From positions 1 through 17,485 of the forward strand of contig CALKWO010000163.1 in NCBI GenBank assembly GCA_938003875.1: a stretch of DNA of 17,485 nucleotides. Reading direction: 5' to 3'. Positions 1 through 7,880 of the stretch are shown one piece after another. Below the pieces are notes generated by a model. It was not told the origin of the DNA. It saw nothing but the letters and a program-made list of their open reading frames with translations, and ran no database searches. Made by a program: the position numbers and the translations under genes. Positions within the stretch are counted from its first letter, which is position 1, and every line of letters starts with the position of its first letter. This stretch comes from an uncultured bacterium (GTDB taxonomy: Bacteria > Planctomycetota > Uabimicrobiia > Uabimicrobiales > JABWCH01).

Positions 1-19
1 GTTTGGATTGGGGGAAAAG

Positions 20-1546
20 ATGGAGATTATATCAAAATCTTACCTATCAATATATTCTATTCACGTGGGAATCATCGGCTGTGGGCGCATTGCCGATCTT
101 CACTATCCTGGCTATAAAGGACACCCACAGGCAAAAATCTATGCTGTTTGCGATTCTGATTCTGAAATCCTTGCACGAAGAAAGACGGAGTGGGGAGCAG
201 AAAAAGCCTATCGGGATTATAGAGAAATGCTTGCCGATTCCCGAATTGATGCAGTGGAAATTCTGACTCCTCATCACCTTCATGAAAAGATGGTTATCGA
301 GGCAGCACGCGCAGGAAAACACATTGCCGTTCAAAAACCTATGACGAATGATCTCGCAAGTGCCGATAGAATGCTTGTAGAAGTGAAAAAAGCAGGCATT
401 GTGTATAAAGTCACAGAAAATTATGTTTTCTATCCTCCTATTGTTTTAGCACGCAAACTGCTTCTGCAAGGAGAGATAGGAGAGCCAATCAGCCTGAGGA
501 TAAAATATATAGGCGGTTCTTCTGGTGGATGGGCTGTTCCCCCTGCATCCTGGGAATGGCGCATCAAAGAAAGCGCGGAAGGACGTGGAATAACGACATT
601 CGATCATGGGCATCATCTATGGTCAACAGCATGGTTTCTTCTGGGAGAGCCAGAACAGGTGTATGCCTGGGTTGGATCTGCGGATGGCATAGTGGATTGC
701 CCTTCTGTTGCTATCTGGAAATATAAAAAGCCCAAAGTATTGGGAAACTGCGACTTTTCCTTTGCCCCCGACCTTCGTGTTCCCTCACGCTACTATTCCA
801 ATGATGAATGGATAGAAATCATCGGACAAAAGGGTATCATTTTCCTGCGACGATGCACAGGGAATATACAGGAAGGTTCTGCCCTCGTCCTCTTTGATGG
901 TAGCAGAATGCGAGAATTTCCAGAAGCCAGTTCCGATTGGGGGGATGGATTTATAGGGGCAACGAACAATTTCCTCTCTGCCATCGCAGGCAAGGAAAGC
1001 CCACTTCTTAGTGGCGAAGAAGCTCGTACCGTACTTCGCTTTTCCTTAGCCATACAAAAATCCGCCAGATTAGGGAGAGAGGTCTATCTCGCAGAAATGG
1101 ATAAAAAATGGCCCTGGCTGCATTTCTGGAGAGAAAAATCGAAAGCCAAAAGACAAAATGGCAAGAATCCTATATTTTCTTTTTTAGGCCTTGGCGACCA
1201 TGGAGAAAAATATTCCTCCCAGGCAATTTTTTTCACAGAACAGCTTGTGCATCGATTCTCTCCACAAGCAGTCGAAAATTGGGATTGTGTAGTTGGCTTG
1301 CGTTTAACATACAAAGAAAAAGATATGCCCAGGCTTTTTACACTAACCATACACCAGGGGAAAGCCTCGTTGTCAGAAGGAAAATTACCACAAAAAAGCA
1401 ATCTGCTTTTGACCATGCCAGCAGGGATTTGGGCAGCCATTCTTCTCAAAAAGAAAAAAATAGAATCCGCAGTTCTTTCAGGAAAGATCAAAATCGAAGG
1501 AAGAGCAGAAGAAGCTTTGAAGCTTAAAGCAGCTTTTGGACTATGA
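20..1546 (+). CDS. Gfo/Idh/MocA-family oxidoreductase with C-terminal SCP2-like domain
   Basis: Predicted cytoplasmic NAD(P)-dependent oxidoreductase of the Gfo/Idh/MocA family, probably acting on a sugar, cyclitol or related substrate; the substrate cannot be read from sequence. Numbering from the ATG at 20, the Rossmann nucleotide motif is GIIGCGRIAD at 17-26. The family EKP motif appears as QKP at 105-107, keeping the Lys. ENYVF follows at 133-137, and the FDHGHH segment near 194-199 holds the likely catalytic His. The family fold ends near 355. About 130 further residues (~380-508) end in a pattern typical of SCP2 sterol-carrier domains: a hydrophobic IWAAILL helix, then SGKIKIEG and a terminal helix. 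Family members usually have 330-400 residues, so this one is long. The ATG at 20 has a G-rich stretch 5 bases upstream; a TTG at 8 is also in frame, and the frame is open to the window edge, so the start may lie further upstream. No co-directional partner gene is close by. Confidence 0.85.
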   Translation: MEIISKSYLSIYSIHVGIIGCGRIADLHYPGYKGHPQAKIYAVCDSDSEILARRKTEWGAEKAYRDYREMLADSRIDAVEILTPHHLHEKMVIEAARAGKHIAVQKPMTNDLASADRMLVEVKKAGIVYKVTENYVFYPPIVLARKLLLQGEIGEPISLRIKYIGGSSGGWAVPPASWEWRIKESAEGRGITTFDHGHHLWSTAWFLLGEPEQVYAWVGSADGIVDCPSVAIWKYKKPKVLGNCDFSFAPDLRVPSRYYSNDEWIEIIGQKGIIFLRRCTGNIQEGSALVLFDGSRMREFPEASSDWGDGFIGATNNFLSAIAGKESPLLSGEEARTVLRFSLAIQKSARLGREVYLAEMDKKWPWLHFWREKSKAKRQNGKNPIFSFLGLGDHGEKYSSQAIFFTEQLVHRFSPQAVENWDCVVGLRLTYKEKDMPRLFTLTIHQGKASLSEGKLPQKSNLLLTMPAGIWAAILLKKKKIESAVLSGKIKIEGRAEEALKLKAAFGL

Positions 1547-1553
1547 AATTATA

Positions 1554-1756
1554 TTTAGCGATGAGAATTAAATAACTTACTCATAAGATTTCACCGCAGA
1601 GACGCAGAGTACGCAGAGAAGAATAACGCAAAATATTCTCTCTGCTTCTGCCTATTATTCATATTTTTCATAGTATAATTTAAAATCTTCTCTTCTCTGC
1701 GATCTCTGCGCCTCTGCGGTAAATTTTTTTTCGAAATGGGGAAGTTATTTAATTCT
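1554..1756. repeat. Nested inverted-repeat element (MITE-like)
   Basis: This structure fills most of the 251-base gap between the oxidoreductase and the large kinase. The outer arms are a perfect 15-base inverted pair, AGAATTAAATAACTT at 1564-1578 and its complement at 1742-1756. Inside lie longer arms at 1593-1622 and 1691-1720, complementary at 27 of 30 positions, rich in CGCAGAG / CTCTGCG and built from ~9-base subunits. A 68-base AT-rich centre separates the inner arms. No reading frame of useful size is present. The outer-arm sequence recurs at 17425-17457. The CTCTGCG-type arms belong to a kind of interspersed repeat I recall from many bacterial genomes. It could be a non-autonomous mobile element or a dispersed palindromic repeat. 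Confidence 0.7.
1734..1756 (+). repeat. 23-base motif upstream of the large kinase gene, shared with 17435-17457
   Basis: The 23 bases begin AAATGGGGAAGTTATTTAAT and end in TCT. They match, in reverse complement, bases 17435-17457 without a mismatch. Here the motif ends about 47 bases before the ATG at 1804 and points toward the gene; the other full copy lies 18 bases before the WD40-REC gene, also pointing into it. It forms the right outer arm of the nested inverted repeat. It could be a regulatory or promoter-like site, or only a repeat terminus. Confidence 0.6.
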
Positions 1757-1803
1757 AATTCCTTATTCACTCTTACATTACGCGGCTTCTAAGGAACATG
1801 AAT

Positions 1804-4800
1804 ATGAAAACTTCGATTCTATTCAAATTGATTCTTTTTATCGTTGTGCCGATTATGATTATCTCGGTTCTGAGCTTGATCGTCTCTAATTTTTATACTT
1901 TTCGCAATCAGGCTGAAAATGTAGAATATTTTATGAACATCATTTCCGATAATCTGGCAAAAAAAATTTCTCTGGAAATGACTTGCCTGGAATTGATCGC
2001 TCAACTAGGTGCTGATTATATAGTTGGCTCGGAATGCGTAACAGAGAAAGAGGCCCATGATTATCTGGAAAAAAATAGAGACTATTCTCATTATCTTTTA
2101 GGATCGGCTTTTGCCTTTTCACCAGACTATACATCGGGAGGGCCAAGACTTGATTTTGTATCCATAGTAAACAATAAAATTTTCAGGCAAGATTTGTCGT
2201 CCAAGGTGGACTATACCAATAGACTTTGCTATCAGATGGCCCAGAAAACGAAAAAAATATTTTGGAATGAGCCATTTCTGGAGAAAGAATCTGGGAGAAT
2301 ATGCTCTAGTGTATGTGTGCCTATATTAAAAGACAATAAGTTCCTAGGTGTCTCTTCTGTTTTGATAGATATTTCAAAATTTCAATCTTTTGTAGATACA
2401 AACTATTATAAATCCATTCAATTGATGATAGTCTCTTCCAAAGGGAAGTTTATATATCGCTCGAAAGAACAATATATAGGCGAAAGTATTTTTAAGCCGA
2501 CCAATACCAGGCTACATCCTGAAGATATGAAATCTTTGGGGCAGGAAATGCTCCAATCTCATTCTGGCAAAAAAATCATGAGATCTTGGAAAAAACCAGA
2601 CAAGAAAGAATGCGCATTCTGGCACAAGATAGAAGGAAAAACAGGCTGGATTTCCTGTATTTTTATCGAAGAAGAGGAATTGTATAAAAATATCCAGGAA
2701 CAAAAAAAGATCACTCTGATTATTAATGCCATTGCGCTTTTATTCCTTTTGGTGGCTACAATACGTTCGGCCTATAATTTTAGCAAACCTATAAACACCA
2801 TATCTGCTTTTGCAAAAAAAATCACGGAGGGGGGAATCTACGAAAGAATCCCCATCGTATCCTCAGATGAAATAGGTATCCTGGCAAACTCTCTCAACAA
2901 TATGATGAAATCTCTTTCTTCAAAAGAGCAGGAAATAAAGAGGATCAACCAAAACCTGGAAAAAAAAATTCAGGATAGAACCCATAAACTTCATGAAATC
3001 AATTCAAAGCTCATGTCTCAGAATCTTGCCTTAAATGCTTCTGCTGTGATTACATCCGTAGATTTGCAGGGAAATATCATCGAAGTCAATGATTTATTTT
3101 GTCGGATAAGCCAGTATTCTCGTGAAGAAATAATAGGAAAAAACTATCGCACGTTCAATAGTGGAAAGCATACAAAAGAGTTTTGGAAAATTTTTTTTAA
3201 AACTATTACCCAAGGAAAAACATTCCGTGGGGTAATCTGCAATAAAGCAAAAGATGGCTCGCTCTTTTGGCTGGATACGCTTGTGGTGCCTGTTTTGGGA
3301 AAGAATCAAAGGATTGAATACTATTATACACTAAGATTCGATGTTACAGAAAGTGTGCATTCTCGTTTAGCTTTAGAGGAATCCGAAGAAAAAATCAGGC
3401 TTCTGCTCGATTCTGCAATTGATGGTATCATAGCGTGTAATACAATGGGAAATATAACTATCATAAATCCTTCTGCTTTAAAAATACTTGGGTATAAAGA
3501 AGAAGAAATAATAGGAAAAAATCTATATGAGATGACTCATCATTCCTATCGGAATGGAGAGAAGTATATTTTAGAAATGTGCCCTATATATAAAACGTTT
3601 ACATTGGGGCAATTTTATAAACAGGAAGATGAAATTTTATGGAAAAAGGATGGAACCTTTTTCCCTGTAGAATACACAACCACTCCCATTAAAAAAAATA
3701 ATTCTATTCTGGGTGCTGTGATTATCTTCAAGGATATTTCTGAACGCAAAGCACTCGAAAAACAACTCCAGTTGATCAAATCCGCCCTGGATAATTCCAT
3801 CGACAGCATTATCTGGTTCAGATTGAAAGACGCTGCAATCATAAAAGCCAACAAGGCTGCATGTTTGTCTTTGGGATATACAGAAGAAGAATTTAAAAAA
3901 ATGATGATTCCTGACTTTGATCGCACTTTTCCCATACATCAATGGGACGATGTCATGAAATTGCTAAAGGCTCAGAGGTATACGATTTTTAAATCTTTTC
4001 ATATCCGAAAGGACGGTTTTTCTTTTCCTGTGGAAATCCACAGTAGCTACATTGAATATGAAGGAGAAGAATATGCCGTTTCTTTTACCAGAGATATTTC
4101 TGAGAGAGTAAAAAATGAAGATGCTTTAAATAAAGCTATCAAGACAGCCAATGATGTCATTGATTTAATGCCTATCCCAACAGCAGTGGCCAGAATTTCC
4201 GATGCTACCATATTCAGAGCCAACAATGCCATGGCAAGGTTTCATGAAACTACTATGGAAGAAATAGTCAAAACGAAATCAAACGAATGGTATGTGGATA
4301 TAGGCAAGCGTAAAAAAATAATCCATGATCTTCTCCTAAACCGCTTTGTACTGAATGAAGAAATCCAGTTTATGAGATACAAGTCAAAGGAAGTACGCGA
4401 TTGCCTGGGGTACTTTATCCCCATACGCTATGAAGATCAGGATTGCCTTGTTGGCGCATTTTTGGATATAACCGATATAAAAAGGATCCAAAAAGAATTG
4501 TCCGATGCTAAGCAAATAGCTGAAGATGCCACGCTTGCCAAAAGCCAGTTTCTTGCAACAATGTCGCACGAAATCCGAACGCCCATGAATGCCATTATCG
4601 GTTTTACTCATCTGATGCTCAAAACGCCTCTCGATTTCAAACAATACGAGTATCTGATCAAAATAGAAAAATCTGCCCAATTGTTGCTGGGGATTATCAA
4701 TGATATTCTCGATTTTTCTAAAATAGAAGCAGGCAAATTGAATATAGAATATACAGAATTCAAGCTAGATCAGGTATTGAACTCTCTTTCTCATATTCTT

Positions 4801-6489
4801 GCTAATAAGGCACAAGAAAAAGGTCTTGAATTCGTCATTCATATTGCAAAAGATATTCCTATGAGCTTGATCGGAGATCCTTTAAGAGTAGGACAGATTA
4901 TTACAAACTATTGTAGTAATGCGATTAAATTTACACAAAAAGGCGAAGTCTGTGTTAGTATCAAAATCGACGCATGGCTAGGGGAAAAAATAAAATTAAT
5001 GTTCACTGTCAGCGATACAGGTATTGGCATGACAGAAGAACAAAAGGCAAAATTATTCCAAAAATTTTCCCAGGCAGATAGCTCTACTACGAGAGAATAT
5101 GGGGGTACGGGGCTGGGATTGGCTATATCGAAATCTCTCGCTGAAATGATGGGGGGAGAAGTAGGATTAGAAACACATTATGGAAAGGGAAGTACATTTT
5201 ATTTTACGGCAATGTTTGGTATATTAAAAGAGCAATATAAAACAGAATATGAACTTCCTATTGATTTACGCGGGTTGAAAGTCCTGGTCTGCGATGACAA
5301 CTTGTCTTCGAGGCTTGTATTGAAAGAAATTTTAGAATCCTTCAGCTTCCAGGTTATAATTTGCGCGTCTGGTTATGAAGCGATAAAAATAGTCCAGGAT
5401 AATGCAGAAAAACCATTCGGACTTATGCTTGTAGACTGGGAAATGCAGGAAATGGATGGGATGGAAACTTTCAGAATTCTTATGCAGAATCATAATATCA
5501 AAATACCGACAATCCTTATGGTCACTAATTCAGGCAGACAGGCAATAGCAGATCAGGCAACGCAGATAGGAATCAAGGGATTTTTGATTAAGCCTGCTCT
5601 CCCTTCGATTTTGTTCGATTCTATTATGGATACTTTTGGAAAGGAAACGATAGCCAAGAGAAAATATATAGAACAAAGTATAAAGCAAACCGATTCTTTA
5701 AAGCATGTAAAAAATGCAAGAATCTTATTGGTTGAAGACAATGAGATCAACCAACAAGTAGCAAGAGAATTGCTTCAAGGCGAAGGTTTCCTCGTAGACA
5801 TAGCCAATAATGGTAAGGAATCTATCGAAAAAATTACGGCTTCTGGCGTATCCACTTACAGCGTTGTTTTGATGGACATGCAGATGCCTGTCATGGATGG
5901 GTTTATGGCTGTCAAAGAAATCAGAAAGAATAAAGAGTTCGATAGCCTTCCTATTATTGCCATGACAGCAGATGCAATAATCGAGGTAAAGGGAAAATGC
6001 CTGAGTATAGGGATGCAGGATTTTGTTGCAAAGCCCATAAATCCTGATGAGCTTTTCAGAGTGCTTTTGAAATGGATCAAGCCCTCTAAAACAACAAAGC
6101 CAGAACAAGAGACTTCCTCTGAAATATTCAAAATTAAACATATAGATGTAGAGGAAGGACTAAAGAGGGTCTTGGGTAATAAAAAACTGTATTCAATTTT
6201 ACTAGGAAAATTTATTTCTGGCAATCTGAATCTTTGTAGTAAAATTCGAGAGGCTGTAAAATCAGGAGATAAAGAAGAAGCAGTAAGACTGGTTCATACC
6301 ATAAAAGGCACATCAGGAAATCTCGGTGCAAAAGAATTGCCTCTTGTGTCTGCAAAGCTGGAAAATGCCTTAGTCGATAGTAGTATGGTCATAGACAGCG
6401 AATTGTTCCGCGAATTTGAGCAATGCCTGGAAAGTGTATTTAACGAAATGAATGCCCTATTAAAGAATAAAGGGAACGAATCACGGTAA
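1804..6489 (+). CDS. Large membrane hybrid histidine kinase (Cache-HAMP-4xPAS-HisKA-HATPase-2xREC-Hpt)
   Basis: Membrane sensor kinase carrying a whole phosphorelay in one chain of 1561 residues. In order: TM1 (~5-29); an extracytoplasmic double-Cache-like sensor (~30-300); TM2 (~303-321); HAMP (~322-375); a coiled coil; four PAS domains (~410-521, 530-655, 658-773, 778-895); HisKA with the phosphoacceptor in MSHEIRTP (His922); HATPase_c with N-box Asn1035/Asn1039, SDTGIGM (~1070-1076) and GGTGLGL (~1100-1106). REC1 has Asp1211 and an acidic pair at 1164-1165. REC2 has Asp1358 in MDMQMPVMDG. The C-terminal Hpt has His1498 in HTIKGTSG. Every key residue is present, so all modules look active. 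The ATG at 1804 lies 8 bases after AAGGA (1791-1795); the ATG at 1798 is only 2 bases away and less likely. The gene stands alone, convergent with the next cluster. The input signal is unknown. Confidence 0.93.
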   Translation: MKTSILFKLILFIVVPIMIISVLSLIVSNFYTFRNQAENVEYFMNIISDNLAKKISLEMTCLELIAQLGADYIVGSECVTEKEAHDYLEKNRDYSHYLLGSAFAFSPDYTSGGPRLDFVSIVNNKIFRQDLSSKVDYTNRLCYQMAQKTKKIFWNEPFLEKESGRICSSVCVPILKDNKFLGVSSVLIDISKFQSFVDTNYYKSIQLMIVSSKGKFIYRSKEQYIGESIFKPTNTRLHPEDMKSLGQEMLQSHSGKKIMRSWKKPDKKECAFWHKIEGKTGWISCIFIEEEELYKNIQEQKKITLIINAIALLFLLVATIRSAYNFSKPINTISAFAKKITEGGIYERIPIVSSDEIGILANSLNNMMKSLSSKEQEIKRINQNLEKKIQDRTHKLHEINSKLMSQNLALNASAVITSVDLQGNIIEVNDLFCRISQYSREEIIGKNYRTFNSGKHTKEFWKIFFKTITQGKTFRGVICNKAKDGSLFWLDTLVVPVLGKNQRIEYYYTLRFDVTESVHSRLALEESEEKIRLLLDSAIDGIIACNTMGNITIINPSALKILGYKEEEIIGKNLYEMTHHSYRNGEKYILEMCPIYKTFTLGQFYKQEDEILWKKDGTFFPVEYTTTPIKKNNSILGAVIIFKDISERKALEKQLQLIKSALDNSIDSIIWFRLKDAAIIKANKAACLSLGYTEEEFKKMMIPDFDRTFPIHQWDDVMKLLKAQRYTIFKSFHIRKDGFSFPVEIHSSYIEYEGEEYAVSFTRDISERVKNEDALNKAIKTANDVIDLMPIPTAVARISDATIFRANNAMARFHETTMEEIVKTKSNEWYVDIGKRKKIIHDLLLNRFVLNEEIQFMRYKSKEVRDCLGYFIPIRYEDQDCLVGAFLDITDIKRIQKELSDAKQIAEDATLAKSQFLATMSHEIRTPMNAIIGFTHLMLKTPLDFKQYEYLIKIEKSAQLLLGIINDILDFSKIEAGKLNIEYTEFKLDQVLNSLSHILANKAQEKGLEFVIHIAKDIPMSLIGDPLRVGQIITNYCSNAIKFTQKGEVCVSIKIDAWLGEKIKLMFTVSDTGIGMTEEQKAKLFQKFSQADSSTTREYGGTGLGLAISKSLAEMMGGEVGLETHYGKGSTFYFTAMFGILKEQYKTEYELPIDLRGLKVLVCDDNLSSRLVLKEILESFSFQVIICASGYEAIKIVQDNAEKPFGLMLVDWEMQEMDGMETFRILMQNHNIKIPTILMVTNSGRQAIADQATQIGIKGFLIKPALPSILFDSIMDTFGKETIAKRKYIEQSIKQTDSLKHVKNARILLVEDNEINQQVARELLQGEGFLVDIANNGKESIEKITASGVSTYSVVLMDMQMPVMDGFMAVKEIRKNKEFDSLPIIAMTADAIIEVKGKCLSIGMQDFVAKPINPDELFRVLLKWIKPSKTTKPEQETSSEIFKIKHIDVEEGLKRVLGNKKLYSILLGKFISGNLNLCSKIREAVKSGDKEEAVRLVHTIKGTSGNLGAKELPLVSAKLENALVDSSMVIDSELFREFEQCLESVFNEMNALLKNKGNESR

Positions 6490-6496
6490 TGGTAGC

Positions 6497-6558
6497 CGCA
6501 GGGTTGCGCCGAAAAAGTCGTGTCTACTCGAAAGTCGGATGTCAGCGCAATCCCTGCG
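6497..6558. repeat. Imperfect inverted repeat in the convergent gap
   Basis: Arm CGCAGGGTTGCGC at 6497-6509 pairs with GCGCAATCCCTGCG at 6545-6558, differing by one extra T, around a 35-base loop. It starts 8 bases after the stop of the large kinase, between two convergent genes. It has no U-run, so it is a poor intrinsic terminator; a palindromic interspersed repeat is at least as likely. Confidence 0.55.
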
Positions 6559-6677
6559 TCTTCTCTCAATACACTCTGAAGGGATCGAAAAATTTTTGCC
6601 CATCCAGAAGTCTTTTAATAGTCGTTATCTTTCTCTTTCTCATTATCGAGAAGCATCCTGATAATTATAAAGGACTT

Positions 6678-6737
6678 GACTTAGATAAAGATAAAAATAA
6701 TGATAATGATAATGATAATGATAACGAAAAAGATCTA
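6678..6737 (+). repeat. Degenerate GATAAN hexamer tract
   Basis: Ten consecutive hexamers follow the pattern GATAAN or a close variant. The core is four perfect TGATAA units at 6701-6724. The rest of the 269-base convergent gap (6490-6758) holds no credible gene apart from the inverted repeat at 6497-6558. A forward reading frame across this tract gives low-complexity Asp/Asn peptide and is not treated as a gene. Confidence 0.75.
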
Positions 6738-6758
6738 TCAGGACTTTTTACACAAACG

Positions 6759-7865
6759 TCAAATTTCTATATTAAAAATAGCACCTGTTGGGACATTGTC
6801 TGTTACAAAAATATTCCCTCCGTGTGCTTCGACTACTGCCTTGCAAAAGGCAAGGCCAAAGCCTGTTTGAGGGACATCTTTGTTTTTTAGCTTAACGATT
6901 TCAAATCTATTGAAAATGCGTTCCTTGTTTTCGCTGGCGATTCCTATTCCTTCATCTATCACCTGGATTCTGGCTTTGGAATTTTCGGTTGCAGGGTATT
7001 CAACATGTACCGTTACCTTGCTACCTATCGGAGAAAATTTTAAAGCATTTGCAATCAGGTTATCCAGGACTCTTTGAAATAATTTTATATCAAGCAATAA
7101 AAGAGGCGAGTCTTGAGGATTTTCTATCACAAGCCTGATCCCTCGTGAATCGGCTATTACGCTATGTATGTTTTCCAGAGATCGCAAAATAGTATTTAAA
7201 TCTGCTGGCATTCTGTCCAAAATAAGCCTCGATTTTTCTGTTTTAGCCATAATCAGCATATCGTTTAAAAAATCATTTATTTGATTCGCCTGACTTTGTA
7301 TTTTTTCCAGATATTTTAAATATTGTGGTTGAATACCTTGCTTAAGAAACAATAGATCGCTGTAGCCTAGAATAGCACCAATCGGATTTCTCATGTCATG
7401 GACAATCATATTTGCCATATCCTCTCGCAACTGGAGAGATGCCTGCAATTGCTCATTTTGTTTTTCCAGTTCACGGCGTGCGATACTCAACTCTATATGG
7501 GTTTTCACTCTTGCTTTCACTATCACAGGGCTAAATGGCTTGGTGATATAGTCCACCGCACCTACCTCAAATCCTTTGCTTTCATCTTTGACTTCATCCA
7601 TCGCTGACAGGAAAATAACAGGAATTTTTCTGATAGTTTCATGCTTTTTTAAACACATGCAAACTTCATAGCCATCCATTTCCTGCATCATAATATCCAG
7701 AAGAATTAAATCAGGAGGTTCTTGGGAAAAAACTTTGCTAAGTGCCTTTTCTCCATTAAGAGCGACTTTTACATTGTACTCCTTGTTTAAAATTCTATCG
7801 AGAATTTCTACGATTTCTGGGCTATCGTCCACAATCAGTATACTAGGCTTTTGAACTTCTTCCAT
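6759..7865 (-). CDS. REC-histidine kinase (response regulator fused to cytoplasmic kinase)
   Basis: Soluble 368-residue protein with an N-terminal receiver (~6-125) followed by a coiled coil (~128-150) and a histidine kinase core. The receiver has Asp12/Asp13, phosphoacceptor Asp57 in LLDIMMQEMDG, and Lys109 in ITKPF. The kinase phosphoacceptor is His156 in IVHDMRNP. HATPase motifs are Asn269/Asn273, DEGIGI (304-309) and TGFGLAF (334-340). The HDMRNP form of the H-box is found in many soluble kinases whose activity is set by an attached receiver. There is no membrane segment or PAS domain, so input probably arrives as phosphate on Asp57. The start has AAGGAAG 7 bases upstream. It follows the REC-Hpt gene by 15 bases and is very likely co-transcribed with it, making that protein a natural phosphate donor or partner. 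Confidence 0.92.
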   Translation of the reverse strand: MEEVQKPSILIVDDSPEIVEILDRILNKEYNVKVALNGEKALSKVFSQEPPDLILLDIMMQEMDGYEVCMCLKKHETIRKIPVIFLSAMDEVKDESKGFEVGAVDYITKPFSPVIVKARVKTHIELSIARRELEKQNEQLQASLQLREDMANMIVHDMRNPIGAILGYSDLLFLKQGIQPQYLKYLEKIQSQANQINDFLNDMLIMAKTEKSRLILDRMPADLNTILRSLENIHSVIADSRGIRLVIENPQDSPLLLLDIKLFQRVLDNLIANALKFSPIGSKVTVHVEYPATENSKARIQVIDEGIGIASENKERIFNRFEIVKLKNKDVPQTGFGLAFCKAVVEAHGGNIFVTDNVPTGAIFNIEI

Positions 7866-7880
7866 AGATTTTCTTCCTTT

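Noticed and set aside
1084..1527. Overlapping reading frames of about 135-139 codons in the oxidoreductase C-terminal region
   Set aside because: They share the stretch encoding the SCP2-like domain in the main frame, which shows clear protein-like patterns; the alternatives show none.
5725..6224. Leftward reading frames of 122 and 138 codons within the large kinase gene
   Set aside because: They lie antisense to the intact REC2 and Hpt modules, match no family I know, and are explained by shadow reading of a real gene.
6497..6558. Rho-independent terminator for the large kinase gene
   Set aside because: The stem is imperfect, the loop is 35 bases long, and no T-run follows on either strand.
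6489..6890. Forward reading frame of 133 codons after the large kinase
   Set aside because: It crosses an inverted repeat and the hexamer tract, giving low-complexity Asp/Asn peptide, and its end overlaps the REC-kinase gene on the other strand. It has no recognisable domain and no ribosome binding site.
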